Positions 1 to 8,313 of a stretch of DNA of 64,000 bases are shown here, in pieces. Position 1 is the first letter of the stretch; the number at the start of each line of letters is the position of its first letter. The position numbers and the translations under genes are program-made. Source of the stretch: Zobellia laminariae (lineage in GTDB: Bacteria > Bacteroidota > Bacteroidia > Flavobacteriales > Flavobacteriaceae); contig NZ_RCNS01000001.1 of assembly GCF_009725995.1 (NCBI RefSeq), forward strand, positions 1,505,195 through 1,569,194. Direction: 5' to 3'. The notes under the pieces were generated by a model. It was not told the origin of the DNA. It saw nothing but the letters and a program-made list of their open reading frames with translations, and did no database searches.

Positions 1-1
1 A

Positions 2-661
2 CAACGTAGACATCAAAAACTAACGGAAGAAACTCCATCACCTTTCATGACCGATAAACTTCGGGATGCAATGGGTATAGCAGCTGTTAAAGCTGCGGAA
101 TTTATAAAGTATGAAGGTGCGGGTACAATAGAATTTTTGGTAGATAAGCACCGAAATTTCTATTTCATGGAAATGAACACTCGTATCCAAGTAGAGCACC
201 CTATTACAGAACAAGTAATTGATTACGATTTAATTCGTGAGCAAATTTTAGTTGCTGCCGGTGTGCCTATTTCAGGAAAAAACTATTTACCTAAACTGCA
301 TTCTATAGAGTGTAGAATTAATGCAGAAGACCCTTATAATAACTTTAGGCCTTCTCCAGGTAAAATAACAACTTTACATATACCAGGTGGGCATGGTGTT
401 CGTATGGATACTCACGTATACAGCGGTTACAGTATCCCTCCTAACTACGATTCTATGATAGCAAAGTTGATAACCACTGCGCAGACGCGTGAAGAGGCTA
501 TTAATAAAATGAAAAGAGCTTTAGATGAATTCGTTATAGAAGGTATCAAAACAACTATTCCGTTTCACAGGCAGTTAATGGATCATCCAGATTATTTGGC
601 AGGTAATTATACCACGGCATTTATGGATGACTTTAAAATGGATCCTCCGCCAGCGGATTAA
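2..661 (+). CDS. accC: Biotin carboxylase subunit of acetyl-CoA carboxylase, C-terminal part (5' end outside window)
   Basis: Carboxylates biotin on the biotin carboxyl carrier protein using ATP and bicarbonate, the first half-reaction of malonyl-CoA synthesis in the cytoplasm. The reading frame is open from base 2, so the gene starts upstream of the window; the Met at base 47 is internal. Seen: the ATP-grasp/biotin carboxylase stretch [20 protein letters not shown], whose Glu and Arg residues bind Mg-ATP and bicarbonate in the family, then the C-terminal domain with ECRINAEDP and [16 protein letters not shown]. The end lies at the usual family C terminus plus a short acidic tail. Pyruvate or propionyl-CoA carboxylase subunits share these motifs, but the stop here shows a stand-alone subunit. 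An intrinsic terminator follows directly. Confidence 0.93.
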   Translation, partial: QRRHQKLTEETPSPFMTDKLRDAMGIAAVKAAEFIKYEGAGTIEFLVDKHRNFYFMEMNTRIQVEHPITEQVIDYDLIREQILVAAGVPISGKNYLPKLHSIECRINAEDPYNNFRPSPGKITTLHIPGGHGVRMDTHVYSGYSIPPNYDSMIAKLITTAQTREEAINKMKRALDEFVIEGIKTTIPFHRQLMDHPDYLAGNYTTAFMDDFKMDPPPAD

Positions 662-667
662 GAATAA

Positions 668-697
668 AACCTCAATATACATATTGAGGTTTTTTTA
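668..697 (+). terminator. Intrinsic terminator after accC
   Basis: The arms AACCTCAAT (668-676) and ATTGAGGTT (683-691) form a perfect stem followed by a run of T. It lies 7 bases past the accC stop codon and ends just before the next gene. Confidence 0.8.
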
Positions 698-706
698 TAC
701 AAAAAA

Positions 707-1822
707 ATGAATTTAAGCTATTGGGAATATAAGACATGGTTGTCAGATATCGATTTCACTATCGTTGGTAGCGGTATCGTAGGACTTAATTGTGCTTTAC
801 AGCTTCATAAGCGTTTCCCTAAGGCAAAAATTCTAATTTTAGAGAAAGGCTTTCTACCGCAAGGCGCGAGCACTAAAAATGCTGGTTTTGCTTGTTTTGG
901 TAGCATTTCTGAGGTTTTATCAGACTTAGAGCGCCATAGTGAGGAAGAAGTAGTCGCGTTGGTAGAGCAACGTTGGAAGGGCATTCAGTTACTTCGTAAT
1001 AATGTGGGTGATAACTCTATGGATTTTCAGGTTCATGGTGGTCATGAATTATTTTTAAATTCAGCCGATGAACTCTATCAGAAATGTGAAAATCGGCTTG
1101 CCAAAATCAACAGCCTTTTAAAATCGGTTTATGGTGCAGATGCATTTCATTTGGGGCCAAATACCTTCGATTTCAATAAGGTGAAAGAAAATTATATTAC
1201 CAATATTTTTGAAGGACAATTGGATACGGGTAAAATGATAAACGCGCTATTACAATTGGTCCATCAGGCAGGTATCAAAATATTGAATTCAATTACAGTT
1301 GAAGGTTTTTCTGAAAGGGTAGCGGGAGTGGATATCAAAACCAATCTATTTGAATTCAAATCCAAAAAATTATTGATTGCCACTAATGGTTTTGCCGCTA
1401 ACTTGATAAATGAAGAAGTTAAGCCTGCAAGAGCACAAGTGTTAATTACAGAACCTATTCAAAACTTAGCTATAAAAGGCACTTTTCATTTTGATGAAGG
1501 GTATTATTATTTTAGGAATGTAGGCAATCGTATTTTGTTTGGAGGAGGAAGAAACCTTGACTTTAAAGGAGAAGAAACCAGCCAGTTTGGATGTTCTAAA
1601 CAAATTCAAGGTCATTTAAAGAAATTACTCAAAGAAGTTATTCTACCGAACACTCCTCATCAAATAGATTTGAGATGGAGCGGTATAATGGGCGTAGGTC
1701 AGCAGAAGAAACCTATTGTTAAACAAATTGCTAACCATGTGTATTGCGGAGTGCGCTTGGGAGGCATGGGTATCGCCATAGGAAGCGCCATAGGCAAAGA
1801 TTTGGCAGATTTAATGGAATAG
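707..1822 (+). CDS. FAD-dependent oxidoreductase of the D-amino-acid-oxidase (DAO) family
   Basis: A 371-residue flavoprotein. Residues 18-33 (TIVGSGIVGLNCALQL) carry the GxGxxG dinucleotide-binding fingerprint of a Rossmann fold, followed by the acidic strand end LILEKG that binds the adenosine ribose. Residues 53-60 (GASTKNAG) match the conserved stretch after the first helix in DAO-type enzymes, and the C-terminal RLGGMGIAIGSAIGKDLADL is the second FAD contact. The family oxidises amines or amino acids (glycine, sarcosine, D-amino acids); the substrate here cannot be read from sequence. There is no signal peptide, so it is probably cytoplasmic. The gene stands alone after a terminator. Confidence 0.8.
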   Translation: MNLSYWEYKTWLSDIDFTIVGSGIVGLNCALQLHKRFPKAKILILEKGFLPQGASTKNAGFACFGSISEVLSDLERHSEEEVVALVEQRWKGIQLLRNNVGDNSMDFQVHGGHELFLNSADELYQKCENRLAKINSLLKSVYGADAFHLGPNTFDFNKVKENYITNIFEGQLDTGKMINALLQLVHQAGIKILNSITVEGFSERVAGVDIKTNLFEFKSKKLLIATNGFAANLINEEVKPARAQVLITEPIQNLAIKGTFHFDEGYYYFRNVGNRILFGGGRNLDFKGEETSQFGCSKQIQGHLKKLLKEVILPNTPHQIDLRWSGIMGVGQQKKPIVKQIANHVYCGVRLGGMGIAIGSAIGKDLADLME

Positions 1823-1987
1823 GTCGCGAAATGGAAGAAATGTGCTTAGAGCTATGTAAATGTCTTGTTGTTTTATAAAAAAAGCTCTAATAACAAATTT
1901 TAAATCTAATTTCTTCTTAGTCTTTAAAGCATAAGAAACGGCAAGTGGTTTGATAAAAAAATAAAATCGGTATTGTATTAATTGAAT

Positions 1988-2437
1988 ATGACAGAAAAAG
2001 AGCAACTACATCAATTTTGTGCCACTTTCGTTGCCGAACGAATAGCCAGAATTCAAAAAAATATAGCAGACATTCAAACATCTTTGACCTCGGAAACTAA
2101 AAGTAGTGCTGGAGATAAACATGAGACGGGACGTGCAATGTTGCAATTGGAGCGTGAAAAGTTAGGTCAGCAATTGGCTGAAGCGGAAAAGATGAAACAA
2201 GTATTGTCTAAAGTGCCCAAGGAGAGTAATACAGCCGTGGTTGGTCTGGGTAGTTGGGTAGTTACTTCAAAGACAGATTATTTTCTAGCGATTTCTGCAG
2301 GTGAATATAAAGCGCATAATAAAATTATGTATTGCATTTCTGCAGCTACACCAATTGCTAAAATATTGTTTGGAAAACAAATAGGAGATACCGTAGTCTT
2401 CAACGGTCAAGAGATAAAAATTGTGGAAATAAAATAA
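1988..2437 (+). CDS. GreA/GreB-like transcription elongation factor family protein
   Basis: About 149 residues. The N-terminal half (residues 1-75) is charged and predicted to be a helical hairpin, with SSAGDKHETGRAMLQLEREK resembling the GreA coiled-coil region. The C-terminal half ends in PIAKILFGKQIGDTV, close to the GreA C-terminal domain signature before the final strand. GreA/B proteins rescue backtracked RNA polymerase by promoting transcript cleavage. This short Bacteroidota relative is often given unrelated names in databases, so a true Gre activity is an inference. The start was set at the ATG at 1988; an in-frame TTG lies two codons upstream. Confidence 0.6.
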   Translation: MTEKEQLHQFCATFVAERIARIQKNIADIQTSLTSETKSSAGDKHETGRAMLQLEREKLGQQLAEAEKMKQVLSKVPKESNTAVVGLGSWVVTSKTDYFLAISAGEYKAHNKIMYCISAATPIAKILFGKQIGDTVVFNGQEIKIVEIK

Positions 2438-2452
2438 TAAAGAAGAGTTCTT

Positions 2453-2911
2453 CTACCCCATACCTTTCATAGACGCCAAAGTAGCTGACCAAACAATTAG
2501 CGACGAAAGAAAAATACCAATAGTGTTAGCCCAAAAAGCCTTTGTTTTTTCAATTTTGAAAAGATAAGAAGCTATGCTGCCTGCATATACTCCTGTACCA
2601 GGAAAAGGAATCATTACAAAAAAGATAAGACCCCAAAATCCGTAGCGTTTTATTTTATCGCCCGAGCCTACTTTGGCCTTTCGAGCAACATATATGGCAG
2701 ATTTTTTATAAAAATCCCATTTTAAGAAATAACGATTTATCTTCTCAAGGAAGAAAATCATTAAAGGAAATACAAGCACGTTGGCTGCAAAACAAAAAAT
2801 AAACACCAAATAGATATTAAGGCCATTGAGCAACCCATAAGGAATGCCCACCTTGGCCTCTCCAAAAGGAGAAATACTCCATAATATGGCAATGATAAAA
2901 TCTATAATCAC
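2453..2911 (-). CDS. Small multidrug-export-type integral membrane protein (COG2426 family)
   Basis: A 152-residue hydrophobic protein with about four membrane segments (roughly residues 2-20, 30-55, 90-112 and 125-148). The first part, ISPFGEAKVGIPYGL, and the later PFPGTGVYAGSI match the two repeated re-entrant-like motifs of the small multi-drug export protein family, which resembles DedA/SNARE-associated proteins in layout. The transported substrate is not known for this family and the drug-export name is historical. The start is GTG at 2909-2911; no ATG lies near it. It converges on the GreA-like gene with 15 bases between the stops. Confidence 0.65.
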   Translation of the reverse strand: MIIDFIIAILWSISPFGEAKVGIPYGLLNGLNIYLVFIFCFAANVLVFPLMIFFLEKINRYFLKWDFYKKSAIYVARKAKVGSGDKIKRYGFWGLIFFVMIPFPGTGVYAGSIASYLFKIEKTKAFWANTIGIFLSSLIVWSATLASMKGMG

Positions 2912-3114
2912 AATTATTTTTTTGAACGGGCAAAAGTACTAATACGAGGGGTCTGAAGCACCATTTTAACTCACAAATAAATCCAAAAATTGTGCCGCGT
3001 AAAAGTAGACAACCTGTTTTAACAGTTTTTAACTTTTCGATGAGTGGTACAATATTCCCTATCTATCTGTGTTTTAGACTATAGATATTTTTAATAACCC
3101 AAACCTTTTGACCT

Positions 3115-3273
3115 ATGAAATCTTTATTTGCTAAATTATTTTTACTTGCTTTTGTATCAATGACTGCCTTTTCATGTAGTGTAAAATCTGAATTGGAAGA
3201 CATTGCCGATGAGCTAGAAGAGGAAAACAACGATGCACGAACTGAAGTAATTAAATTGGAAGATAACCAATAA
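3115..3273 (+). CDS. Small predicted lipoprotein, 52 residues
   Basis: An ATG at 3115 opens a 52-codon frame. Residues 1-19 form a lipoprotein signal (Lys near the start, hydrophobic core LFLLAFVSM) ending in the lipobox-like TAFSC, with the lipidated Cys at residue 20. The mature part is about 30 residues, very acidic (KSELEDIADELEEENN), and probably one amphipathic helix. It would sit on the periplasmic face of the inner or outer membrane. An intrinsic terminator follows 26 bases after the stop, so it is a self-contained unit. The function is unknown and I recognise no named family. Confidence 0.6.
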   Translation: MKSLFAKLFLLAFVSMTAFSCSVKSELEDIADELEEENNDARTEVIKLEDNQ

Positions 3274-3298
3274 GTTTGTCGCAATACAAATAGGAAAA

Positions 3299-3328
3299 AG
3301 GGAACCTTTTAAGGTTCCCTTTTTTTAT
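3299..3328 (+). terminator. Intrinsic terminator after the small lipoprotein gene
   Basis: GGGAACCTT (3300-3308) pairs perfectly with AAGGTTCCC (3311-3319), followed by T7. The A-run on the left also gives T-rich sequence on the minus strand, so it may end the convergent cupredoxin transcript as well. Confidence 0.85.
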
Positions 3329-3362
3329 GCTCTAAAGCTTTTACATTTCAGTTGTATGCCAA

Positions 3363-3752
3363 TTACTGTACAATAATAGTATTGTCAGTAGCTGTTGGGT
3401 TCATAGGACAGAAATATACATATTCTCCGGCTTCCAATACAGTAGGTTTAGATGATTGCGTTTTACCGGTTGCAACAACTTCTGTTACATAAGCAGTCTG
3501 AATATGGTTTTCAGGTTTGCTAATATCTTCACCCTTCTTTACAAGAACAAAACCAACATCATGACCAACACCTTTGTTGGCAATTTCAAAAACATAAGTA
3601 CCAGGAATAACGGTAAGTTGCTTTTTAGTAAACTCACCTGGAGTTTGCTCTAAGGTAATTGTTTTGACGTCTTTCTTGTTCATTTCGTTCTGGGCATTTG
3701 CTGAGAATGCTACTGTAAATACCAATACTACTGCTGCTATTATATTTTTCAT
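3363..3752 (-). CDS. Secreted cupredoxin-like protein with an incomplete copper site
   Basis: 129 residues. Residues 1-20 are a Sec signal peptide ending ANA-Q. The mature part has the cupredoxin beta-sandwich pattern: KQLTVIPGTYVFEIANKG, then GVGHDVGF with a likely copper ligand at His64, and VLEAGEYVYFCPMNP with Cys115. In classic type 1 copper proteins the Cys is followed by His five residues on and then Met; here that position is Thr, and only Met117 and polar residues follow. Copper binding may therefore be atypical or absent. It lies downstream of the AhpD-like gene on the same strand, with 110 bases between. A periplasmic redox or metal role is an inference. Confidence 0.7.
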   Translation of the reverse strand: MKNIIAAVVLVFTVAFSANAQNEMNKKDVKTITLEQTPGEFTKKQLTVIPGTYVFEIANKGVGHDVGFVLVKKGEDISKPENHIQTAYVTEVVATGKTQSSKPTVLEAGEYVYFCPMNPTATDNTIIVQ

Positions 3753-3862
3753 AATTTTTAGTTTTTGTCTTTTATTTTAAAAAAGACGGATTGTTAAATG
3801 GAATTCAATATTAAAATTTGATTACTAACCCTGTGCAACTATATATTACACAGGATGTATAT

Positions 3863-4411
3863 TTATGCTTCAACAGCTTGTAATGGTGCTGCTTCTGGAA
3901 AATCTACAGGTACATCAGTAGTTTTGTGCAAATAGTTAGAGATAGTCTTGTCACCAACCAATACAATTGTATCTACTAGGTTTTCTTTTGTCCATCCTGC
4001 GCTTAAAAAGTTTTCAACCACTGCATCATCTGCTGCACCACGGTTTTCTGTGACGTTTTTAGCGAAACTGGCAAGGGCGTCTAGTTTGTTGTCAAAAGAA
4101 GCTTTCCCTGCTCTAAGCTCAAGAATTTCTGAATCACTAAAACCATTCATTTTACCAATTGCTGTGTGGGCTGCAAGACAGTAACTACATTCGTTTACCT
4201 GACTTACTGCTAGGTTTACTACTTCTTTTTGTTTGGCATTTAAAGATGTTTTAGCATTGCTCAGCGCTAAATAATTTGCCAAGGCATTTTCTGAATAAGC
4301 GTAAGTAGCGTAAAGATTGGGTACAAATCCAACAGCTTTTTCTAAGTTGTCAAAAATTGCTTGGTTACTTTTACTTACGTCCTCTCTTGTGGGCACATTA
4401 AATTTGCTCAT
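3863..4411 (-). CDS. Carboxymuconolactone decarboxylase / AhpD-like family protein
   Basis: 182 residues. Residues 72-90 (VNECSYCLAAHTAIGKMNG) hold the AhpD catalytic pattern Cys75-x2-Cys78-x3-His82. In AhpD this cysteine pair reduces the peroxiredoxin AhpC or hydroperoxides directly. The helical bundle around it (LSNAKTSLNAKQKEVVNLAVS before, DALASFAKNVTENRG after) fits the YnjA/PA0269-type peroxidase-related branch. It is cytoplasmic with no signal peptide. The upstream small His-rich frame and the AraC regulator lie on the same strand, which suggests one stress-responsive locus, though no shared promoter is proven. Confidence 0.82.
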   Translation of the reverse strand: MSKFNVPTREDVSKSNQAIFDNLEKAVGFVPNLYATYAYSENALANYLALSNAKTSLNAKQKEVVNLAVSQVNECSYCLAAHTAIGKMNGFSDSEILELRAGKASFDNKLDALASFAKNVTENRGAADDAVVENFLSAGWTKENLVDTIVLVGDKTISNYLHKTTDVPVDFPEAAPLQAVEA

Positions 4412-4491
4412 AATCTTTTAGATATTTTGTCAAATAGAAAGGGCGATTCTTTATCGCCTTGGTCAATGACAGTTATTAATTCGTTATTGTT

Positions 4492-4644
4492 TTAAAATTT
4501 CGGTTGAGATTGTTCGGTATCAAAATAAAAATCATGGTGATGTTTTTGCTCACAGTGAGTTTGCACATCTACGGTTTGTAGTTGTCTAGTAGGGCGTGAG
4601 AAAATCTCAATAAGGTTAAAAAGTGATATATGTTTTAGTTTCAT
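4492..4644 (-). CDS. Possible small histidine-rich protein, 50 residues
   Basis: An ATG at 4644 (minus strand) opens a 50-residue frame: basic-hydrophobic start MKLKHISLFNLIEIF, then TVDVQTHCEQKHHHDFYFDT near the end. Five His and one Cys lie within about 25 residues, which could bind metal. It is located between the AraC gene and the AhpD-like gene on the same strand. There is no family I recognise, and a frame this short can occur by chance, so the call rests on its position, its start and its unusual composition. Confidence 0.4.
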   Translation of the reverse strand: MKLKHISLFNLIEIFSRPTRQLQTVDVQTHCEQKHHHDFYFDTEQSQPKF

Positions 4645-4738
4645 CTTGCGTTGTTTTTAATTACACTGCAAAGATGAGAAGTAAGTGAAGTTGTTTGTTA
4701 GGCGGGATTGCCCGACCGCTTGTAGAAATTTCCCGTTA

Positions 4739-5584
4739 CTAGGAAATTGGGGCTGTTTCTCTATATTGAGAAGGAGAAACACCTGTCATTTTCTTAAAGA
4801 ACCTACTAAAATGTGCCGGATCATTAAAACCTAAATCATAGGCAATTTCTTGATTTTGCTTATCCGTAAAATTTATTAGACGTTTGGCTTCAAGAGCTAA
4901 ACGGTTTAAAATAATCTGCTGAGGGGATTGCTGGTTGTAAATCGAAAAAAGGTTCGATAGCGTTTTTGGGCTTTTGAATAATAGCTCTGCATAATCGCTA
5001 ACTTTTCTCTTGGTCTTATAGTGCGTATCTACAAGCACATTAAATTTTCGGATGATTTCAACTTGATCATTATCCAATTTTTTAACAATGAGTTGTTCCT
5101 TGGCTAAACGCGTACAAATGATAATCAATCGTTTTAATAACATTTGAAGCATATCTCCTTGAATACCATCGGGAGTGGAAAATTCGTCCTGAAACACTTC
5201 GTATAATGTATCAAACTTTCGTTTTTGTTCTTGGGGAATGGAAATAATAGGAAGATCTTGGGTTCCAAAGAATAAGATTCCGTTACAAGACACCTCATGA
5301 TCATGATCATTAATGCAATAAAACTCTCTATTGAAATGAAAAGCGGTTAATGGCAACTCGGTTTTTTCATATGAAACGTGCTGCAGGTAGGTGGTTGTAA
5401 CCAACTGGTCTGGCATTAATTCTATAGCCATCCCATCAATATATAAATTAAGGGGTTGTTGGTTTCTATTCCATAACATGTAAATGTTTCCTGAACTTAC
5501 GGAAAATTGATTTTGGTACTTTTTAATATCATTGGTAAACCCTAAATGAGAGCCTAGCTTGGTGTCATTGAACTCAAATTTCAT
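4739..5584 (-). CDS. AraC-family transcriptional regulator
   Basis: 281 residues. The C-terminal 95 residues carry the double helix-turn-helix of the AraC family: KVSDYAELLFKSPKTLSNLF is the first unit, and NQEIAYDLGFNDPAHFSRFF followed by KKMTGVSPSQYR is the second with its signature. The N-terminal about 160 residues form a cupin-like sensor domain of the kind seen in Bacteroidota AraC proteins that respond to small effectors; the effector is unknown. It lies upstream of, and in the same direction as, the small His-rich frame and the AhpD-like gene, so it may control them. Confidence 0.88.
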   Translation of the reverse strand: MKFEFNDTKLGSHLGFTNDIKKYQNQFSVSSGNIYMLWNRNQQPLNLYIDGMAIELMPDQLVTTTYLQHVSYEKTELPLTAFHFNREFYCINDHDHEVSCNGILFFGTQDLPIISIPQEQKRKFDTLYEVFQDEFSTPDGIQGDMLQMLLKRLIIICTRLAKEQLIVKKLDNDQVEIIRKFNVLVDTHYKTKRKVSDYAELLFKSPKTLSNLFSIYNQQSPQQIILNRLALEAKRLINFTDKQNQEIAYDLGFNDPAHFSRFFKKMTGVSPSQYRETAPIS

Positions 5585-5757
5585 GATAGCAGGTTATATT
5601 AATTATACACTTTGGTCTCTTTTTTAAGAAGAACCTTACCCAGATTATCTTAATAGGAGGAAAACTTTAGTGTTAAACAATTATAAGTATTTGTTAAACA
5701 AAAACCCTTTTTGTACTATTGACAAAGTAAATAAGCATAGTTAACTTAACTACCAGC

Positions 5758-6270
5758 ATGATGAAGTCGTACGATGCAGCAGCAGACAAGTTTTATAGTA
5801 AAATAAATATTAGTCCTGTGCCATTGGCTTCATGGGATATTCACAGTTTTAACTTTCATGAACTGTGTGAAAACGGAAAAGATGCAATTTGCATACAGAA
5901 TATAGCCGAGCGTAACAGATGGTCTTATCGCAAAATAGATAGCTCGTCTTTGCAAAGCGGAGAAGTGGTCGTTATTACAAATAGTAATCTAACTATTGTG
6001 CATGCTACAAGCAATATGGTTACAATGTCAGGATACAAAGCTGAAGAAATTATAGGCAAGACCCCTAAATTATTTCAGGGTAAAGAAACAAGCCAAGAAA
6101 CTTTGGCTCAAATAAAAACGGCCATCGAAAGTAAATCACCTTTCGAGGCCGTTATTTTAAACTATAAAAAAGACGGTAGCACTTACAATTGTAGAATAAA
6201 AGCAGAGCCTATATTCAATAACCGTGGTAAGCTTGTCAACTATATAGCATATGAAAGAGAAGTAGCTTAA
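5758..6270 (+). CDS. PAS-domain protein, single-domain sensor or adaptor
   Basis: 170 residues. A PAS fold spans about residues 75-168: VVVITNSNLTIVHATSNMVT, MSGYKAEEIIGKTPKLFQG, and the PAC-type end YNCRIKAEPIFNNRGKLVNY. The region before it (1-70) has no family I recognise. No kinase, cyclase or HTH domain is attached, so it would act by protein-protein contact. The GKTPKLFQG segment aligns with the LOV flavin-binding motif but lacks the photoactive Cys. Two adjacent ATG codons at 5758 and 5761 could both start the gene. An intrinsic terminator overlaps its stop codon. Confidence 0.75.
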   Translation: MMKSYDAAADKFYSKINISPVPLASWDIHSFNFHELCENGKDAICIQNIAERNRWSYRKIDSSSLQSGEVVVITNSNLTIVHATSNMVTMSGYKAEEIIGKTPKLFQGKETSQETLAQIKTAIESKSPFEAVILNYKKDGSTYNCRIKAEPIFNNRGKLVNYIAYEREVA

Positions 6271-6290
6271 AGACCACTTCTCTTTTATTT
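6254..6290 (+). terminator. Intrinsic terminator overlapping the PAS gene stop
   Basis: AAAGAGAAGT (6254-6263) pairs perfectly with ACTTCTCTTT (6276-6285), with a 12-base loop holding the stop codon, followed by T-rich sequence. It separates the convergent PAS and pyk genes. Confidence 0.65.
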
Positions 6291-6307
6291 ATAATAAATT
6301 ACTTCTT

Positions 6308-7735
6308 TTATATCTCGGTAACACGTAAAGTGTTAACCATACCTTTTTCTTTCATAGGCATTGCCGCCAAACTAATTAACATATCTCCTGTTTCTAAAAG
6401 GCCTTTGTCACAAGCCATTTTATTAACGTCTTCTATAGTTTCATCAGTAGAAACATCTTTGTCATAAAAGAAAGCACGAACACCCCATAAAAGATTCAGT
6501 TGTGTAAGTATACGCTTATTAGAGGTAAATACTAAAATGTGTGCGCTTGGTCTCCAAGCAGAAATCTGAAATGCAGTATACCCACTATTTGTCAACGTAG
6601 AGATGGCTTTTGCTTTAATTTCATTGGCCATAATAGCAGCATGGTAACAAATAGATTTTGTAATATATCTTTTTGTACGAATGTGCGGTGGATCATGAGG
6701 AACTTGAATAAGTTCAGAGTTTTCTACACTTTGTAGAATACTTGCCATTTTTTCAATAACCTGAACAGGGTAGTTACCTACAGATGTTTCACCAGATAAC
6801 ATAACGGCATCAGCACCATCCATTACAGAGTTGGCAACATCGTTTACCTCTGCACGTGTTGGTGTAAGGCTAGTAATCATCGTTTCCATCATTTGGGTAG
6901 CGATGATTACAGGTATACGAGCTTTTTTAGCTCTAAGAACCAATTGTTTTTGAATTAATGGAACCTCTTGTGCAGGAACTTCAACACCTAAATCGCCACG
7001 GGCAACCATTAGGCCATCGCAATACGCAACAATCTTATCTATATTTTCAACAGCTTCCGGCTTCTCAATTTTAGCGATAATCGGAATTTTCTCGTCTGCA
7101 TGTTCCTTAATAATAGCCTGTAAATCAATAAGATCTTGACTAAAACGTACGAATGAAAGTGCTATCCAATCAACCTTTAATGAAATGGCAAAAATGGCAT
7201 CTTTAATATCTTTTTCTGTCAAGGCAGGCAAAGAAATATTTGTGTTGGGTAGGTTAACTCCTTTTTTAGAGCGCAACGGACCACCTTGTATTACCTTCGT
7301 TTTTACTTCAGATTTTCCATCTGTTGTAACAACTTCAAACATTAGCTTCCCATCATCAAGTAAGATGCGCTCACCAGGCTTAACATCTTGAGGAAAGGCA
7401 GCATAGTTCATATATACCCTTTCGGCAGTACCTTCAAAAGGCTCGCCGGTTACAAACGTAATTTCATCACCAGGGGCAACTACAACTTCACTAGCCATAA
7501 CTCCTACCCTTAACTTAGGACCTTGTAAATCTCCAAGAATAGAGGTATTGCGACCAGTTTCTTCGTTTAGCTCACGAATCATTTTTACACGTTCGGTAAC
7601 GTCCTCATAATCGGCATGTGAAAAGTTAATGCGAAAGACGTCCACACCAGCCTCCATCATATCTCTTAGTACTTCTTTTTTACTTGTGGCCGGCCCTAGG
7701 GTGGCTACAATTTTTGTCTTTTTGTTACTTGGCAT
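6308..7735 (-). CDS. pyk: Pyruvate kinase
   Basis: 475 residues, the normal bacterial length. Converts phosphoenolpyruvate and ADP to pyruvate and ATP, the last step of glycolysis. Seen: N-terminal KTKIVATLGPATSKKEVLRD, active-site region PIIAKIEKPEAVENIDKI (Lys220-region catalytic lysine), GLMVARGDLGVEVP, and ATQMMETMITSLTPTRAEV, which binds the metal and phosphate. The C-terminal domain (about 350-475) carries the usual allosteric fold, NSGYTAFQISAWRP. The IPExxxVDY gene ends only 3 bases upstream, so the two are co-transcribed with the IPExxxVDY gene first. Confidence 0.97.
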   Translation of the reverse strand: MPSNKKTKIVATLGPATSKKEVLRDMMEAGVDVFRINFSHADYEDVTERVKMIRELNEETGRNTSILGDLQGPKLRVGVMASEVVVAPGDEITFVTGEPFEGTAERVYMNYAAFPQDVKPGERILLDDGKLMFEVVTTDGKSEVKTKVIQGGPLRSKKGVNLPNTNISLPALTEKDIKDAIFAISLKVDWIALSFVRFSQDLIDLQAIIKEHADEKIPIIAKIEKPEAVENIDKIVAYCDGLMVARGDLGVEVPAQEVPLIQKQLVLRAKKARIPVIIATQMMETMITSLTPTRAEVNDVANSVMDGADAVMLSGETSVGNYPVQVIEKMASILQSVENSELIQVPHDPPHIRTKRYITKSICYHAAIMANEIKAKAISTLTNSGYTAFQISAWRPSAHILVFTSNKRILTQLNLLWGVRAFFYDKDVSTDETIEDVNKMACDKGLLETGDMLISLAAMPMKEKGMVNTLRVTEI

Positions 7736-7738
7736 TGA

Positions 7739-8203
7739 TCAAAAAATTAAATTGTTCTTAGATTTGAGTTTGTCAGTTTCTATTGCGTAAGCCGTTATAA
7801 TGTTGGGTATGTTTTGCAGTGTTCTTACAAGGTTTTCCATATTAATGAACCCATCTTGTTCTATTTTTAAAAAATAGTCTACATCTCGGTGTTCGGGTAC
7901 CATGTGGAATGCTGTGAATGACGGTTCATCCTTAAACAACCCTTTTTGGTTTGCTGTGTCCTCTACTAAACCGTTATTGGTAAACAACGTCCAATACCTA
8001 TCGTTGATATCATCTTTCCATTCAAAAATTGGAACTGTAATATGACCGGAAAGATCAAGATCTTCATTAGACCTCTTAAAGCTCGATTTTAAATGAAGAT
8101 TAAGAGCATAGGCTATGGAATAATCTTCAAGGCTACTATGCAATGCAACTAAATCGAATGAGTCTTCGTAAAAGTCGTTCGTAATTTTATGTACTGCTAC
8201 CAT
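7739..8203 (-). CDS. IPExxxVDY family protein
   Basis: 154 residues. The signature appears as VPEHRDVDYFLKIEQ (Ile replaced by Val), the feature that names this Bacteroidota-only family. There is no signal peptide or membrane segment. The function is unknown; the family is known for its conserved place just upstream of pyruvate kinase, as here (3-base gap), which suggests a link to glycolytic regulation or enzyme assembly, but that is an inference. Confidence 0.85.
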   Translation of the reverse strand: MVAVHKITNDFYEDSFDLVALHSSLEDYSIAYALNLHLKSSFKRSNEDLDLSGHITVPIFEWKDDINDRYWTLFTNNGLVEDTANQKGLFKDEPSFTAFHMVPEHRDVDYFLKIEQDGFINMENLVRTLQNIPNIITAYAIETDKLKSKNNLIF

Positions 8204-8313
8204 AGGGGCACAAAGTGGTAAAGATAATATTAATACCGTACAACGCCTAGATTAGGCAAGGCTAATGCTATTTTTGAACAAAGTATAACATTTTGGTTAC
8301 ATAAAATTACAAT

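Noticed and set aside
5742..5760. PAS gene leader as a target of the small RNA core (AACTTAAC against GTTAAGTT)
   Set aside because: Only 8 exact pairs plus one wobble; a match of that length is expected by chance in 64 kb on two strands.
5940..6270. LOV blue-light receptor
   Set aside because: The segment GKTPKLFQG lacks the Cys needed for flavin adduct formation.
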